This document shows, piece by piece, positions 5,226-5,462 of a stretch of 5,462 bases of DNA; the stretch's first letter is position 1; each line of letters starts with the position of its first letter. Source of the stretch: an uncultured Lachnospiraceae bacterium. Lineage in GTDB: Bacteria; Bacillota; Clostridia; Lachnospirales; Lachnospiraceae. Below the pieces are notes generated by a model. It saw only the letters and a program-made list of their open reading frames with translations. It ran no database searches and was not told the origin of the DNA. The stretch lies in assembly GCA_905236585.1 (NCBI GenBank), contig CAJOQZ010000106.1, positions 1 through 5,462 of the forward strand, given 5' to 3'. Both the position numbers and the translations under genes were made by a program.

Positions 5226-5288
5226 CCTTACGCCAGCGAGCCGGAAGATCATGTCTTGCTAAGACCGTTGTCTCGGTCGTGAGAGAAA
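5226..5288 (+). repeat. Tandem structured repeat R3, broken copy
   Basis: It begins in phase with the 100-base period (CCTTACGCCAGCGA). The 5' outer arm resembles R1 (GGAAGATCATGTCTTGC), while the inner stem and loop are those of R2 (GACCG, TTGTCT, CGGTC). After GTG it departs from R1 and R2: GAGAGAAAAATTTT replaces the expected 3' arm, so the outer stem cannot form. The stretch from TTGTCT to GAGAGA matches the minus strand of H2 at 16 of 19 bases. This suggests a mosaic made by exchange at the shared core. Confidence 0.75.
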
Positions 5289-5311
5289 AATTTTGGGAGA
5301 ACGGTGACTCA

Positions 5312-5462
5312 TCATTGCACCTTAATCGCCGCCATTAGTTCACTCCACTCCCGCTCCGTTGCCTCTCGAAATTTTCCTTCCTCTATACCGCCCAAAAGAA
5401 AATGCATAATTCGCACCCGCTGCAGATCCTCCACATGGCACGCAAGTTCCTCGCACATCCGC
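5312..5462 (-). CDS. Hypothetical protein, C-terminal part (runs off the window)
   Basis: A minus-strand frame open from the window edge gives 49 residues ending KVQ and TGA, with the end reading EEGKFREATEREWSELMAAIKVQ. It is rich in charged residues with a heptad-like spacing of Leu, Ile and Met, so mostly amphipathic helix; two Cys lie near the left end (CEELAC). I do not recognise a family. An ATG three bases into the frame could be an internal Met or the true start of a 48-residue protein; the upstream DNA is outside the window. Coding is supported by the sensible composition and by the lack of alternatives (the adjacent frame reads Gly/Ala-rich and stops earlier). Its stop codon lies about 25 bases from the repeat cluster. 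Confidence 0.5.
   Translation of the reverse strand, partial: RMCEELACHVEDLQRVRIMHFLLGGIEEGKFREATEREWSELMAAIKVQ

Noticed and set aside
4967..5252. Two overlapping minus-strand reading frames of 61 and 67 codons across the repeat cluster, with similar peptides
   Set aside because: Their similarity comes from the 100-base repeats being read in different frames. They have no ribosome sites, and the substitutions follow base pairing rather than codon positions.
5026..5288. CRISPR array
   Set aside because: The repeated unit is the whole 100 bases with about 78 per cent identity. There are no short identical repeats alternating with unique spacers and no cas genes in the window.

Overview
The window looks like chromosomal DNA of a Firmicute (Clostridia or Negativicutes level; the genus cannot be settled from this sequence). 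The reasons are strong AAGGAGG-type ribosome binding sites, a MetA with the acetyl-CoA-type residue Glu111, an NAD-dependent LigA, and YitT and Phd/RelE-type accessory genes. Every gene I can support lies on the minus strand. Reading in the direction of transcription (right to left) there are three zones.

Zone 1 (5462 to about 4770). The 3' end of an unrecognised gene enters from the right edge. It is followed by about 540 bases without a gene that hold a cluster of palindromic elements. I see five members of one structural family: three in plus orientation with an exact 100-base period (the third is broken) and two in minus orientation. A separate junction hairpin lies between the two groups. 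The members share a core: a 3-base A-rich bulge, a 5-bp inner stem, a 6-base loop beginning T(T/A)G, and a 2-base GT bulge. This core sits on outer stems whose sequences differ but remain paired. Compensatory base changes, and G-T wobbles that all fall on the strand predicted by the core, suggest that a folded RNA (or single-stranded DNA) is maintained. I do not recognise it as a known family, and it is the main candidate for something undescribed.

Zone 2 (4767 to 1699). Two complete housekeeping genes, ligA (NAD+-dependent DNA ligase) and then metA (homoserine O-acetyltransferase, first committed step of methionine synthesis), are separated by 87 bases and probably co-transcribed. All key catalytic residues are visible in both.

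Zone 3 (about 1690 to 1). This visibly more AT-rich accessory region looks like mobile-element debris. It has an iteron-like AT-rich patch, two hairpins, the 5' part of a small mobile-element-type gene fused out of frame to an N-terminally truncated YitT-family membrane protein, and an apparently intact Phd/YefM-RelE/ParE toxin-antitoxin operon. The operon's promoter is embedded in a near-perfect 28-bp palindrome, the probable autoregulatory operator.
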